Numbered from the stretch's first letter, positions 8,778 through 18,463 are shown. The stretch: 64,000 nt of DNA from Marivirga aurantiaca (GCF_016679925.1 NZ_JAEQBW010000001.1:1240001-1304000); one strand, 5' to 3'. Notes: generated by a model not told the origin, from the sequence alone. Program-made: numbers and translations.

Positions 8778-10457
8778 TTAATTTTGATTTTTAACCAGTT
8801 GGATAAAGCCTGATATTGCCATAACAGCTCCGCAACCTATTACATTGAACCACAAATAGGCAAGGTCAGTATAAAAGTAAAAATAAAGAACAATGGCCTG
8901 TGCAATTAATGCTGCCACAAATACAGCATTCCCTTTGATCCACTTTAGAAAAAAGCCGACCAGGAATATTCCTAAAATGGTACCATAAAAGATAGAACCC
9001 AAAATATTGACTGCCTGAATTAAATTATCCAGAAGTCCGGCAAAAGTGGCGAAAAATACCGCTACCAGTCCCCAAAAGAGAGTAAATAACTTAGAAGCTA
9101 TTAAATAATGTCTTTCGCTACCGTCCTTCTTGATATTTCTTTTATATATATCTATAATAGTGGTGGAAGCGAGTGCATTTAGCTCTGATGCTGTTGAAGA
9201 CATAGCTGCTGAGAATATAACAGCCAGCAACAAACCAATAATCCCTGCCGGTAAGTATTTCATTACAAAACTAATGAAAACGTAATCTGTATCTGTAGTT
9301 TCAATATTGGGATTGGCACTTTTGATGACTGCTTTAGCTTCATCACGTAAGACTTCTTCTTTTCCCTGAATGGTCTTGATCTCAGTTTTCAATTGGTCAA
9401 TTTCATGATCCTGATCCGATATGGCCAATAACTCCATCTTTTCTTTCTTCTGTATAAAAAGATCGGAATAAGCAGTTTCTATTGATTCATATTTGTCACT
9501 GTTGACCGGATCGGCATGTACTAATTCCAATGCTGCTTCATTAAAAAATACCGGAGGCTGATTGAATTGGTAAAATACGAATACCATGGCTCCAATGAAA
9601 AGAATGATAAATTGCATGGGTATTTTAAGCAAACCATTGAACATTAAACCTAACCTGCTTTCTGTTAAGGTTTTCCCGGATAAATATCGTGCTACCTGAG
9701 ACTGATCTGTCCCAAAATAAGAAAGTGCAACAAAAAGCCCTCCCAGTAGGCCTGTCCATAAGGTATACCTATTGTCAAAATCCACGTCAGTGTTAATCAA
9801 ATCCAGCTTGCCCAAATGGCCCGCCAAATTAGTTGCCTCTACAAAGCCAATATGATCCGGTAGTAGCTTTACCACAAATATTCCTGCCACTATCATTCCC
9901 CCCATCATTACGATCATTTGATGCTTTTGTGTTTGGCTCACCGCCTTGGTACCACCGCTAACAGTATAAATAATCACCAGCACTCCTATCACTAAATTGG
10001 TGTAAAAGAGAGGCCACCCTAATATGGATGATAAAATAATTGCCGGGGCATAAATGGTAATACCCGCTGCCAGACCTCTTTGGATGAGAAAAAGAAAAGC
10101 ACCTAAAATCCGGGTTTGTAAATTAAACCGCCCCTCCAAGTATTCATAAGCAGTGTAAATTTTCAACTTATAGTAAATGGGTAAAATCCAGATGCTGATA
10201 ATCACCATTGCAATGGGCAGACCAAAATAAAACTGGATAAACCCCATTCCATCCTGATAGGCTTGCCCGGGAGTGGAAAGAAAGGTAATAGCCGAGGCCT
10301 GTGTAGCCATAATGGACAAACCAATGGTCCACCATTTCATGCTATTCTCTCCTTTTAAATAAGAATTGATATCCTTGCTACCACGAGATTTGTAAACCCC
10401 GTAACTTACAATCAGTATTAATGTGCCAAATAATACAACCCAATCTATTGTGCTCAT
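8778..10457 (-). CDS. Sodium:solute symporter (SSS family) with charged insertion
   Basis: 559 residues with about 13 predicted membrane helices and SSS hallmarks: MKWWTIGLSIMATQASAITF near the N-terminus, FYFGLPIAMV, YTVSGGTKAVSQTQ, and ALSYFGTDQSQVARYLSG. The substrate is unknown (sugars, inositol or sialic-acid-like compounds are typical for this subgroup). Between the helix around 275-295 and the helix starting near 378 is an insertion of roughly 70 residues rich in K, E and D (IQKKEKMELLAISDQDHEID and on) that looks like a coiled coil. The start codon overlaps the stop of a 44-residue membrane peptide gene by ATGA, pointing to translational coupling. Confidence 0.9.
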   Translation of the reverse strand: MSTIDWVVLFGTLILIVSYGVYKSRGSKDINSYLKGENSMKWWTIGLSIMATQASAITFLSTPGQAYQDGMGFIQFYFGLPIAMVIISIWILPIYYKLKIYTAYEYLEGRFNLQTRILGAFLFLIQRGLAAGITIYAPAIILSSILGWPLFYTNLVIGVLVIIYTVSGGTKAVSQTQKHQMIVMMGGMIVAGIFVVKLLPDHIGFVEATNLAGHLGKLDLINTDVDFDNRYTLWTGLLGGLFVALSYFGTDQSQVARYLSGKTLTESRLGLMFNGLLKIPMQFIILFIGAMVFVFYQFNQPPVFFNEAALELVHADPVNSDKYESIETAYSDLFIQKKEKMELLAISDQDHEIDQLKTEIKTIQGKEEVLRDEAKAVIKSANPNIETTDTDYVFISFVMKYLPAGIIGLLLAVIFSAAMSSTASELNALASTTIIDIYKRNIKKDGSERHYLIASKLFTLFWGLVAVFFATFAGLLDNLIQAVNILGSIFYGTILGIFLVGFFLKWIKGNAVFVAALIAQAIVLYFYFYTDLAYLWFNVIGCGAVMAISGFIQLVKNQN

Positions 10458-10588
10458 GCGTAATACTGGGTTATACCATAAAAAATCAGGATCAGGCTAA
10501 CCAATACTGCCAGTACCAGAAAATAAAAGTTATTCCAACTTCCCAATATAGGTGGTTTGTTATTGTCGAGCTCATTTCCATCGTCCAT
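10454..10588 (-). CDS. 44-residue single-TM protein coupled to the symporter
   Basis: ATG at 10588-10586, stop TGA at 10456-10454, overlapping the symporter ATG (ATGA). The product has a polar, acidic N-terminus (MDDGNELDNNKPPILGSW) and one hydrophobic helix (NNFYFLVLAVLVSLILIFYG), then a short tail ending QYYA. Other SSS-type transporters have small membrane partners encoded just upstream (for example the DUF4212 and DUF485 families), but those have two helices; this one has a single helix. The ATGA overlap and sensible topology argue that it is a real gene. Its role as accessory subunit is inferred. Confidence 0.75.
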   Translation of the reverse strand: MDDGNELDNNKPPILGSWNNFYFLVLAVLVSLILIFYGITQYYA

Positions 10589-10696
10589 AACCGAAAAATA
10601 AGGTAATTTTCATTAAGTAAAAAATGGAATGTGGTAAGAGGGAATGATTATCAGTGATTAAACAATTTTTAGAAGGAAACTTATATTGACCAAAAA

Positions 10697-10729
10697 AATA
10701 GCCATCCGACTTATATCCGGATGGCTATT
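10697..10729 (-). terminator. Rho-independent terminator after hflC
   Basis: Twelve-base arms AATAGCCATCCG / CGGATGGCTATT with a 9-base loop; the minus strand ends in a T run. Located 26 bp past the hflC stop. Confidence 0.85.
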
Positions 10730-10754
10730 GATGAAAAAAAATAATCAATTTAAA

Positions 10755-11696
10755 TTATTGACTACTTTTCAGATACTTATATAATTCGCTATCAGTGGAA
10801 AGTATGACTGTGGTTTCAGAATTGAAAGTTTTTTGGAAAGTTTCCATGGACTTCAAAAAGGTATATAAATTCCTTGACTGAAGGTTTTTATCATAAGCAT
10901 TAGCATAGATAGATGCAGCTTCCGCATCAGCCCTACCCTTTATTTCTTCCGCTTTTCTGAAAGCTTCAGACTGAATAGTTTTTAATTCTCTTTCTTTTTC
11001 ACCGTTAATACGAGAAGCTTCACCCTGACCTTCTGATCGAAATTTGTCAGCAATTCTGTAACGCTCACTTTTCATTCTTTCATAAACCTGCGTCCTTACT
11101 TCTTCCACATAATTAATACGCTTAAACCTAAAATCCAGAATAGCTATACCCAAATCCTGGGCTTGCAAGCTTGCAGATCTTTGGATGTATTCCTGAATAC
11201 TGTCTCTTCCTACATAAATTTGTACCAGGCTATCTTCCACAATCTCACTAATCGCACCACTTGAAATAGGAGTTCTGTTACTCGTTCTCACTGTTTCTTC
11301 CAAATAGTTTTTAGCAATGAAATCCCTGGTTTCACCATCCAAAATATCATCTAACCTGGACTGAGCACCTCTTTCATTCGTCAAACGTTTGTAAAATTGT
11401 AAAGGGTCGGTGATTTGCCACCTGGCATAAGTATCAACAAAGATGAATTTTTTATCTTTTGTAGGCACTTGATTGGGATCACCATCCCATTCCAAGTAAC
11501 GCTTATCAAAAAAGTTGGCCTTTTGAATAAAAGGAATTTTAAACTGAATACCGGCTTCTGTTACTGCTTCACCAACTGGTCTTCCAAATTGAGTGATTAC
11601 AACTTGCTCTTCTTCATTTACTATATAAAAAGATTGTGCTATAACTACTATAATAACAACAGCGGCTATTAATAGTGTGATTGTATTTTTCTTCAT
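10755..11696 (-). CDS. hflC: HflC, SPFH/prohibitin-family membrane protease modulator
   Basis: 313 residues: one N-terminal membrane helix (TLLIAAVVIIVVIAQSFYIV), then the SPFH/band-7 domain (NEEEQVVITQFGRPVGEAV) and a C-terminal coiled coil rich in A, E, R and K (SRINGEKERELKTIQSEAF). HflC pairs with HflK to form a large membrane cage around the FtsH protease and modulates its access to membrane substrates. It lies 29 bp after hflK, the conserved order. FtsH itself is not in the window. ATG at 11696. Confidence 0.95.
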   Translation of the reverse strand: MKKNTITLLIAAVVIIVVIAQSFYIVNEEEQVVITQFGRPVGEAVTEAGIQFKIPFIQKANFFDKRYLEWDGDPNQVPTKDKKFIFVDTYARWQITDPLQFYKRLTNERGAQSRLDDILDGETRDFIAKNYLEETVRTSNRTPISSGAISEIVEDSLVQIYVGRDSIQEYIQRSASLQAQDLGIAILDFRFKRINYVEEVRTQVYERMKSERYRIADKFRSEGQGEASRINGEKERELKTIQSEAFRKAEEIKGRADAEAASIYANAYDKNLQSRNLYTFLKSMETFQKTFNSETTVILSTDSELYKYLKSSQ

Positions 11697-11725
11697 AATA
11701 TTTTTATTATCAATTTATTCGCCTT

Positions 11726-12712
11726 TTATTGATTTCCTTTAGCAGTTTGTGAAGTCATTTGCAACAAAGGCAAAACATTGCTTCCCTTTTCGTCCATAAT
11801 GATTTTATCTCCTAATTTCGGAATTACTTCCTGCATAGTCTCAAGATAAATCCTGCTCTTAGTTACCTGTGGGGCTTTTATATACTCGGTATAAAGTTGA
11901 TTAAAACGTGCTACCTGACCTTTGGAATTATTCACACGTTCGGTCGCATAACCTTCTGCCTTTTGGATGGTTTCTTCCGCTTGACCTGCAGCCTTCGGAA
12001 TTACCTTGTTGTATTCAGATTTCGCCTGGTTGATCAAGGTTTCCTTTTCCTGTTGAGCTTCATTTACTGCGTTAAATGCAGATCTTACCGGTTCCGGAGG
12101 TGTTACATCTTGCAGCACTACCTGTTCGATCCGAAGACCTAATTCATATTCATTGGACAATTCCTGAATAAGGATTTTCAGTTTACCTGCTATTTCAGAT
12201 CTACCTACTGTCAACACTTCATTTACAGTACGGTCACCCACAATTTGTCTCATACCTGATTCAGAAATATCACGTAAAGTATTTTCCGGATCCCTCACTT
12301 TAAAGAGGTAATTGTAGGGTAGGTCAATTCTATATTGCACTACCCATTCTACATCCGCCAAATTCAGATCACCTGTAAGCATTAAAGATTCATCTTCAGC
12401 ACCACGCTTACTAAAGGTGGACTGTATTCCCGCACTTGTAGTTCTAAACCCAAACTCTTGTTTCTGTTGCCTTTCAACTGGTACCTTTATCACACTTTCA
12501 GCAAAAGGCATTTTAAAATTCAAGCCTGATTCCACTGTGCGGTTGTATTTACCCAAGCGGGTAATCACTCCTACTTCTTCAGCCCCTACTTGAAAAAAGG
12601 TGCTGATAATAGCCACCAATACCACGACTACTATTACAATTAGCCTGATGTTTTTTACTATTTTCTGGAAAGACTCTTTAGCCTTGTCTCCATCAAAATC
12701 AAAATCTGCCAT
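11726..12712 (-). CDS. hflK: HflK, SPFH/prohibitin-family membrane protease modulator
   Basis: 328 residues with one membrane helix at about 23-42 (IRLIVIVVVVLVAIISTFFQ), the band-7 domain (VGAEEVGVITRLGKYNRTV), and helical C-terminal half (AVNEAQQEKETLINQAKSEY). It lacks the long glycine-rich N-terminal extension of the E. coli protein, as is usual in Bacteroidota. Forms the HflKC complex with the next gene. ATG at 12712 follows an AT-rich leader of about 60 bp behind the M28 peptidase gene, which is transcribed in the same direction upstream. Confidence 0.93.
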   Translation of the reverse strand: MADFDFDGDKAKESFQKIVKNIRLIVIVVVVLVAIISTFFQVGAEEVGVITRLGKYNRTVESGLNFKMPFAESVIKVPVERQQKQEFGFRTTSAGIQSTFSKRGAEDESLMLTGDLNLADVEWVVQYRIDLPYNYLFKVRDPENTLRDISESGMRQIVGDRTVNEVLTVGRSEIAGKLKILIQELSNEYELGLRIEQVVLQDVTPPEPVRSAFNAVNEAQQEKETLINQAKSEYNKVIPKAAGQAEETIQKAEGYATERVNNSKGQVARFNQLYTEYIKAPQVTKSRIYLETMQEVIPKLGDKIIMDEKGSNVLPLLQMTSQTAKGNQ

Positions 12713-12774
12713 ACAATTATTTACTTTTGTTTATTATTATCTGAATTTATTTTTTTATTCACCCGACAAGACGA

Positions 12775-14235
12775 TTATTCTCCCCATCTCCATTCATTGC
12801 CCAACTCAAGTTCTTCACGTAAGCCCTGGTCAATCATAAACTTTTTAGTTTGTTCAAAGGTAAGAGATTGTGCGGGAATAGTATCAGTATTTGCCAATTC
12901 CAATAAAAACATGCTACCAAACCTCACAGTATTTTTCAAGTGGGACTCATTTACCAATTCAAAATCATCACCATTGGAATGATAGAAATCGTAAACTTTT
13001 CTATCCAACTGTCCCACAAGACCTACTACTGGTACACCTTCCATCATAAAACTTTGATGATCACTATGTAATCCTGCCCTATTGGCATTTTCGTTAGCAT
13101 AAGTACTGTCCACTGCCTGAATTTTGTCTCCGATATTTTCAAAAAGATTCATCATTTCCTCTCTGCCCGAAGCATTATAACCTTTTGGATTACCGCTCAT
13201 GTCTATATTCATCATGTAGCGCACGTTTTGTAAGGTATTAGATTTTTTTAATTGTGCAACCATTGCTTTGGAGCCTAAAAGCCCCTGTTCCTCACCCATG
13301 AACATTACAAACTGAATATTTCTCTTTGGCTGGATATCCAATGCTTTAAAAGTACGCGCCATATCCAGAATGGCGGCAATACCAATACCATTATCAATTG
13401 CACCTGTTGATAAATCCCAGCTGTCTAAATGGCCTCCTACAAGAATATTTTCATTTTTCAGCTCAGAGCCTTCTAATGTAGCAATTACATTTCTGGATTT
13501 GATCATATCGCTATTGTTCTTCATAGTAATATGAGCATTTAATTTCTCACCTTCTTTTAACTCTGATTTAAGCTCAATTCCTTTTTCGTAGGTAATACAT
13601 ACTGCAGGAATATCAATTAACTTGCCTGTAACCGAGGCAGTACCGGTAAGCAAAACACCGCCCGGCACTTGATTAATGATCATGATGCCTTTTGCACCAT
13701 ACTCAATAGCCAATGCGGTTTTTTCTGATCGATGGATATTGTTTAATCCTTCCTCACTATCAGGAAGAAGCCCAATATACACTAAAGCTATTTTGTCTTT
13801 TACCTGTTCTTTGTTGGCTTCAAAATCAGCTCTTAAACCATTTCCAACGTCCAATATTTCTGCTGTTACATCAACAGATACAGGTGAATGCCCCAGAGAA
13901 ACCACTTCAGGAATTTCTTCTTCATTCACTGAAAGGCTTACAGTATCCCGTGACCATGCCTCTACCTCAAATTCATGGAATTGAACATTGTCAAAACCAT
14001 AGGATTTAAAGAGATCATATGTATACTGCTCTGCTTTTTTTCCATTTTCAGAACCAGTGAGTCTGTGGCCTATATCAGTGGTAATCTTTTCAAGGTTAGA
14101 GTAAGCCTGACTGTTATTCAACACTTCCTGATTAATTCTCGTTAAATCATTTTCCTGATCTTCCTTTGCCGGATTGCAAGAATAGATGAAGAAGGAACAG
14201 ACTAAAATGTAAATTAGTTTTTTTGTTATTTTCAT
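12775..14235 (-). CDS. M28 family zinc aminopeptidase/carboxypeptidase, lipoprotein
   Basis: 486 residues from the ATG at 14235, chosen because it starts a clean SpII signal (MKITKKLIYILVCSFFIYSC, lipid cysteine at residue 20); the longer frame from 14319 adds a second hydrophobic stretch with no sense. A PA-like domain sits at about 115-240 (YGAKGIMIINQVPGG). The M28 metal ligands are visible: GGHLDSWDLSTGAIDNGIG (His, bridging Asp), GEEQGLLGS (catalytic Glu and ligand), NIDMSGN (Asp), and FYHSNGDDF (last His). The enzyme likely trims peptides at the outer membrane or periplasm. It is followed by hflKC at 62 bp. Confidence 0.92.
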   Translation of the reverse strand: MKITKKLIYILVCSFFIYSCNPAKEDQENDLTRINQEVLNNSQAYSNLEKITTDIGHRLTGSENGKKAEQYTYDLFKSYGFDNVQFHEFEVEAWSRDTVSLSVNEEEIPEVVSLGHSPVSVDVTAEILDVGNGLRADFEANKEQVKDKIALVYIGLLPDSEEGLNNIHRSEKTALAIEYGAKGIMIINQVPGGVLLTGTASVTGKLIDIPAVCITYEKGIELKSELKEGEKLNAHITMKNNSDMIKSRNVIATLEGSELKNENILVGGHLDSWDLSTGAIDNGIGIAAILDMARTFKALDIQPKRNIQFVMFMGEEQGLLGSKAMVAQLKKSNTLQNVRYMMNIDMSGNPKGYNASGREEMMNLFENIGDKIQAVDSTYANENANRAGLHSDHQSFMMEGVPVVGLVGQLDRKVYDFYHSNGDDFELVNESHLKNTVRFGSMFLLELANTDTIPAQSLTFEQTKKFMIDQGLREELELGNEWRWGE

Positions 14236-14326
14236 TGATACAATTGATAATATTTGAGAAATAAAGTTAACAAAATCTAGGTATAAAAAATCATATATTT
14301 GAAAGAAGTCATTAATCAATATTTAA

Positions 14327-14755
14327 ATGGAGGAATCGCATGAATTTTGGATGAAAATGGCCATTGATTTGGCTCGGGAAAGTAAAACTCCGTTCGGATC
14401 TGTAATTGTTGATAATGAAGGACAGTTTGTTGGGGCCTATAACACTGCAATACATGATGGTGCTATAGCTCATGCTGAAATAAATGCGTTAAGGAAAATA
14501 GACAAATTGGATTATAACCATCCGGAGGATTTAATAATTTATAGCACAGTGGAACCTTGTCCTATGTGTATGTCAGCAATCATTTGGACGGAAATCGGGC
14601 AGGTAGTATACGGAGCGGATATTCCATTTGCCTCTACTTATTGCAAACAAATCAATTTACGCGCACAGGAGGTAGCAAATACCAGTACTTTGGACACTAT
14701 TATTATGGGAGGCATTTTGAAAGAAGATTGTGAATCCTTATTTAAATTGAAATGA
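14327..14755 (+). CDS. Nucleoside/guanine deaminase (CDA fold)
   Basis: 142 residues. Zinc-dependent deaminase with HAE at residues 49-51 (GAIAHAEINALRKI) and PCPMC at 77-81 (STVEPCPMCMSAI); His49 and the two cysteines bind zinc and Glu51 shuttles protons. The C-terminal region (SLFKLK end) and length fit guanine-deaminase-like members of the family better than tRNA-specific TadA, which carries a different middle segment; the exact substrate is not certain. Transcribed divergently from the M28 peptidase gene. Confidence 0.88.
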   Translation: MEESHEFWMKMAIDLARESKTPFGSVIVDNEGQFVGAYNTAIHDGAIAHAEINALRKIDKLDYNHPEDLIIYSTVEPCPMCMSAIIWTEIGQVVYGADIPFASTYCKQINLRAQEVANTSTLDTIIMGGILKEDCESLFKLK

Positions 14756-14772
14756 CATTCTATCTTTTGTTG

Positions 14773-14805
14773 AAAAAAAAGTAGCCCCACTGTCAGTAGG
14801 ACTAC
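14773..14805 (-). terminator. Hairpin between convergent deaminase and TonB-receptor genes
   Basis: An A8 tract followed by an imperfect stem beginning GTAGCCCC and ending GGACTAC. The A tract becomes a T run on the minus strand, so it mainly suits the TonB-receptor transcript. Confidence 0.5.
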
Positions 14806-14851
14806 CATTAGGTAATTGAAAAAAGATAGATAATTAATTTTTCAACCTTGT

Positions 14852-16834
14852 TTACCAATTAGTTTTAAATGACATACGAACCATTAACTCTCTGCCCATT
14901 CCTGGGAGAGGTAAATGACCTCCGTCATATGGCTGTATAAATTTCATTTTTCGATCCAGTACATCGTATACCCCTATTCCAATATCTATTCTATCTTTCC
15001 ATAGATTCCTGTAATTAAAGAATAAATTCAAAAACAGATCGGAATCAACTGCTCCAAAAGTAGTATCTCCATTCCCATCAAGGCCTGTAACAGTATAGCG
15101 CTTTCCATATAAATTAAATGATGGGTTTATACTGAAATTATTGCCGATTTTGAAGTTACTGTAGAGGTTTAGCCTGTGGTTAGGCATCCCCAGCAATGAA
15201 GCGTCCTCGTCAGGAATATTATATAAAGGCACTTCATTTTTATTATTAGAGGAATAAAAAGAATAGTTTATGTTGATATATCCCCACTTGTCCTTGTATT
15301 TGGATTCGATATCAAATCCACGTGTTCCGGTTTCAGGGAAATTTTCATAACCCTCCCCTCCTTCTTCATCAAGAAAATAAACAATAGGATCTTTGATTGT
15401 AATATCAAAAAGGTTAGCAACCAATATCATTTTCGGTGAGACCTGGAACCCTAGTTCAAATTCAAAAACCTGGGTTCGTTCAGGTGCAATTGTTCCATCA
15501 AAGCTAAGATTGATGTTTTCTATTGCTGGTGCGCGAAAAGACTGGTTATATAAAAATTTAGTATGTAATTTACCCCATGTTTTAGTAACTCCCAATCGAG
15601 GAGAAAGGGCTCCTCCGAATTCACTATGCTCATCATAACGAAGACCAAGAGTTAAATTAGCCAAATTTGAGATGAATCTTGTTTGTGCAAACACAGCTGT
15701 ATTAAAATAATCTACTTCACTCTCTCCAGGGCCAAAATAATCTGTTCCCCCACTAATGTCTTTTGCTACATCGGAATAAACCTCGAAACCAGCTTGCATA
15801 TTAATATTTTCAGTAAACTGTATATTGGAGGTTACGTTTCCTCGTGTTCTACTTGCAGATATTTCATATAACCAATCTTCTGAATCAGAAACTCTCCAGG
15901 GTTTTTGATTCTTAACTTCAAGTCTGGGGATAATACTGATTTTTTCACTTAACTTATATTCATATTTTAACTCCCCATATACACTTTTAAAAGACATAGA
16001 ATAGGGGGCATTTTCTTCAATTTCACCATACCAGTTTAATGAAGTGGTTTCATACCCATCATAAATCAACTTCAGACTAAGATCCTTATATTTCATTTTA
16101 GTACTGAGAAGTGTAGGATCCAATCTATTCTGGTCAGTAAGACTTGCCCTTACACCATTAATATCTTCAAATACACTTTCAGATCTATTCCCCTGACCAA
16201 TAAAGCCGTTGACTACATATTCAAAATCACCTAGTTTATCACCAGTAGTAAGGCTAAGGTTTCTACGTGCGAAGGTCTTCTCCCCTGTTCCATAGGTTCC
16301 TGTAGCACTTAACCCGTTTACTTCTTCACCATGTTTGGTGATAATATTAATTACTCCTAATTCAGCAAATCCACCATATATACTTGAACCGGGGCCTCTT
16401 ATTATTTCAATTTTACTGATATTGCTTACATTAAAGTGGTTTCCCAATGGAGTAGTAGCAAACAATGTTTCGTTCATCTCAATACCATCCATTAGAATCA
16501 GGATTTTACCCTCAAAGCCCCAATTACCACGCAAACCAAATCCAACAGTGCCTTGAACATCTTTTCCAAGAGATACTCCAGGAATCATATTGAGGACATC
16601 CATCAAATCCCTTGCTCCCATATTGGCAATTTCTCTTTCTGTAATTACACTTATAATCCCGGGAGATTCTCTTTGTGTGAGTTGCGTATTAGAAGCAACA
16701 GAAACTGAAATATTCATTAGTTCTTCTAAAGATAAAATATCAAAGTCATCCTCACTCTCTTGGGCATATGAACAGATTAAAGGGACGAATAGAAAGAAGA
16801 GTAATAATTTGGTAGTTAGGTAGTGTAGTTTCAT
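14852..16834 (-). CDS. TonB-dependent outer-membrane receptor
   Basis: 660 residues. Signal peptide about 1-24 (ending CSYAQ). TonB-box/plug region from about 30 to 170: LEELMNISVSVASNTQ, RESPGIISVITEREI, DVLNMIPGVSLG, LILMDGIEMNE and KIEIIRGPGSSIYGG, ending VINIITK. The remainder is a 22-strand barrel in outline, and the last residue is a tryptophan (RMSFKTNW), an aromatic end usual for outer-membrane barrels. There is no CarboxypepD-like N-terminal domain and no SusD neighbour, so it is not a glycan SusCD system; it resembles vitamin/siderophore/colicin-type receptors. The ligand is not evident. Confidence 0.9.
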   Translation of the reverse strand: MKLHYLTTKLLLFFLFVPLICSYAQESEDDFDILSLEELMNISVSVASNTQLTQRESPGIISVITEREIANMGARDLMDVLNMIPGVSLGKDVQGTVGFGLRGNWGFEGKILILMDGIEMNETLFATTPLGNHFNVSNISKIEIIRGPGSSIYGGFAELGVINIITKHGEEVNGLSATGTYGTGEKTFARRNLSLTTGDKLGDFEYVVNGFIGQGNRSESVFEDINGVRASLTDQNRLDPTLLSTKMKYKDLSLKLIYDGYETTSLNWYGEIEENAPYSMSFKSVYGELKYEYKLSEKISIIPRLEVKNQKPWRVSDSEDWLYEISASRTRGNVTSNIQFTENINMQAGFEVYSDVAKDISGGTDYFGPGESEVDYFNTAVFAQTRFISNLANLTLGLRYDEHSEFGGALSPRLGVTKTWGKLHTKFLYNQSFRAPAIENINLSFDGTIAPERTQVFEFELGFQVSPKMILVANLFDITIKDPIVYFLDEEGGEGYENFPETGTRGFDIESKYKDKWGYININYSFYSSNNKNEVPLYNIPDEDASLLGMPNHRLNLYSNFKIGNNFSINPSFNLYGKRYTVTGLDGNGDTTFGAVDSDLFLNLFFNYRNLWKDRIDIGIGVYDVLDRKMKFIQPYDGGHLPLPGMGRELMVRMSFKTNW

Positions 16835-17197
16835 AGGTTAGAAGTTTAATGTTTTCAGATTATGACTGTTATTTCTGAATGTACAAAATTAAATTTCATA
16901 ACTATACCCATTCACCAAACTAATATACAATTGTAAAGACTAATCGCGTATTATATTTTGAACGCTTAGAACTAAGGATTTGAAAATATTGAATATATTT
17001 TAACCTATTCAAAGATTAAATATGATTATTAGTTAATAAAGTGATAAAACCTCTTAAAAAAAGGAAATTAACAAATGTAAGGATTTGCACTATTTTAAGG
17101 TAGGTGTGCTCGAAAAAATGATACAATGCACCAGAATAAAATCAAAATCTAATTTGAATCTCTAGAAACAGGGAATTCATGAGATACAATTGAATTT
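16835..17197. other. Intergenic region upstream of the TonB-receptor gene
   Basis: 363 bp, AT-rich, with no gene that I can support. It contains the candidate TonB-receptor promoter at 16884-16919 and the 3' region of the FAD protein gene, where I see no clear terminator. Confidence 0.6.
16884..16919 (-). promoter_or_regulatory. Candidate promoter of the TonB-receptor gene
   Basis: Minus strand TAATTTTG at 16891-16884 matches the Bacteroidota -7 consensus exactly. A TTTG lies at 16919-16916, 24 bp upstream, slightly farther than the usual spacing. The receptor start codon is about 50 bp downstream. Confidence 0.45.
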
Positions 17198-18463
17198 TCA
17201 ACTTCTGAAGCCTTTTCCTTTGGTATCTTCATAAACGGCTTGGGCGGCCATTCTGCCTGACAACATAGCTGCGTTAATAGAACCATTTAACAAATAATCT
17301 CCAGCTAAATAGATTCCTTGTTGAATTTTAGTTGAAGAAGGTTTCATGCTGTATTGAAAATCATCTATTACAGGCAGTGCATTGGAAATGAAATAAGTTT
17401 TTATATGTTTTAAATTTGCCTGAGCAAGTTCCGGCATAAGTTCTTTTAATTCAATCATTACCTTATGCTGTAGTTCCTCCATCTTAAGTCCCTGATTATT
17501 ATTTACTGAAACCGAAAAAAGATTCTTGCCTTCAGGAGCGTAGGAAGCAGCAGTATTGTTCATCAGGCAAAAGTTATTGATTAATGATTGTTTTTTGACC
17601 ACCAAACCAATTAGTGCGTTTCCTATTGGATTTACGTCAGACTCAAAATAGAGATTAGTGACGGTTTGCTGTCCCTCAAATTGTCCGGCCACCTGAGGCA
17701 TTAAGTCTTCCGGATTAGTCGCAATAATAATGGCATTTGCTATCATTTTCTCTCCACTTTCAAGCTCAACCCTATTATATCCTACTTTAGTTACTTTCTG
17801 ATTGTACAAAATATTTGTTTGTGATAATTGATTGGCCAGCATTTTGGGTATAGCACCCATACCTTCTGCAGGAATTGCGGCATAACCCTCACTAAACATT
17901 TTCATTACAAACTCAAGCATTCTACTGGAAGTGTTTAACTCATTTTCAAGGAATATTCCCCCGAAAAATGGCTGAAAAAATTGTTCAATGATACCGTCAC
18001 TAAAACCTTTATGCTTTAGGAGTTCCATAGCAGTATGATCCTTCTTTGCGAAAATTTTCTCAACACTTTGTTTTCTTAATGCGCGGGTCCATTTAAAAAT
18101 TTTAATCTTATCGGAAAAAGTCCCTATTGGGGAAAGTAACATTTCTATGGCTCTTGTAGGTTGCCTTAACGGATCGCTGAATCGGAATGACTGCCCCTCC
18201 ATAAAAATCAATGCTCCCGGATCAAAATAATTTAGCTGCAATTGATCAAAATCCAAATATCTTTTTGCTTCCGGATAAGCCGTCAATAATACCTGAAAAC
18301 CATGATCCAATAAAAAACCGGAAACTACATCTGTCTTCACTCTACCACCTACCCTGTCACTTGCCTCCAAAATTGTTGGTTTAAAACCTGCTTTTTCCAA
18401 TTCAATAGCAGCTACCAGGCCGGCCAAACCTGCACCAACAATAATGATTTTTTCCTCTTGCAT
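17198..18463 (-). CDS. FAD-dependent amine oxidase/phytoene-desaturase-like protein
   Basis: 421 residues. The N-terminal Rossmann motif IIIVGAGLAGLVAAIELEKAG has GxGxxG at residues 10-15, followed by the acidic ILEASDRVGGRVKT (FAD ribose binding and amine-oxidase signature). The C-terminal IQQGIYLAGDYLLNGSINAA is the second FAD contact, and SGRMAA closes the domain. The overall pattern matches the NAD(P)/FAD-dependent oxidoreductases related to protoporphyrinogen oxidase and carotene desaturases; the substrate is unknown and there is no carotenoid gene beside it. ATG at 18463. Confidence 0.88.
   Translation of the reverse strand: MQEEKIIIVGAGLAGLVAAIELEKAGFKPTILEASDRVGGRVKTDVVSGFLLDHGFQVLLTAYPEAKRYLDFDQLQLNYFDPGALIFMEGQSFRFSDPLRQPTRAIEMLLSPIGTFSDKIKIFKWTRALRKQSVEKIFAKKDHTAMELLKHKGFSDGIIEQFFQPFFGGIFLENELNTSSRMLEFVMKMFSEGYAAIPAEGMGAIPKMLANQLSQTNILYNQKVTKVGYNRVELESGEKMIANAIIIATNPEDLMPQVAGQFEGQQTVTNLYFESDVNPIGNALIGLVVKKQSLINNFCLMNNTAASYAPEGKNLFSVSVNNNQGLKMEELQHKVMIELKELMPELAQANLKHIKTYFISNALPVIDDFQYSMKPSSTKIQQGIYLAGDYLLNGSINAAMLSGRMAAQAVYEDTKGKGFRS

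Noticed and set aside
14852-16834. SusC-type glycan receptor
   Set aside because: No CarboxypepD-like N-terminal domain and no SusD neighbour; a general TonB receptor is the safer call.
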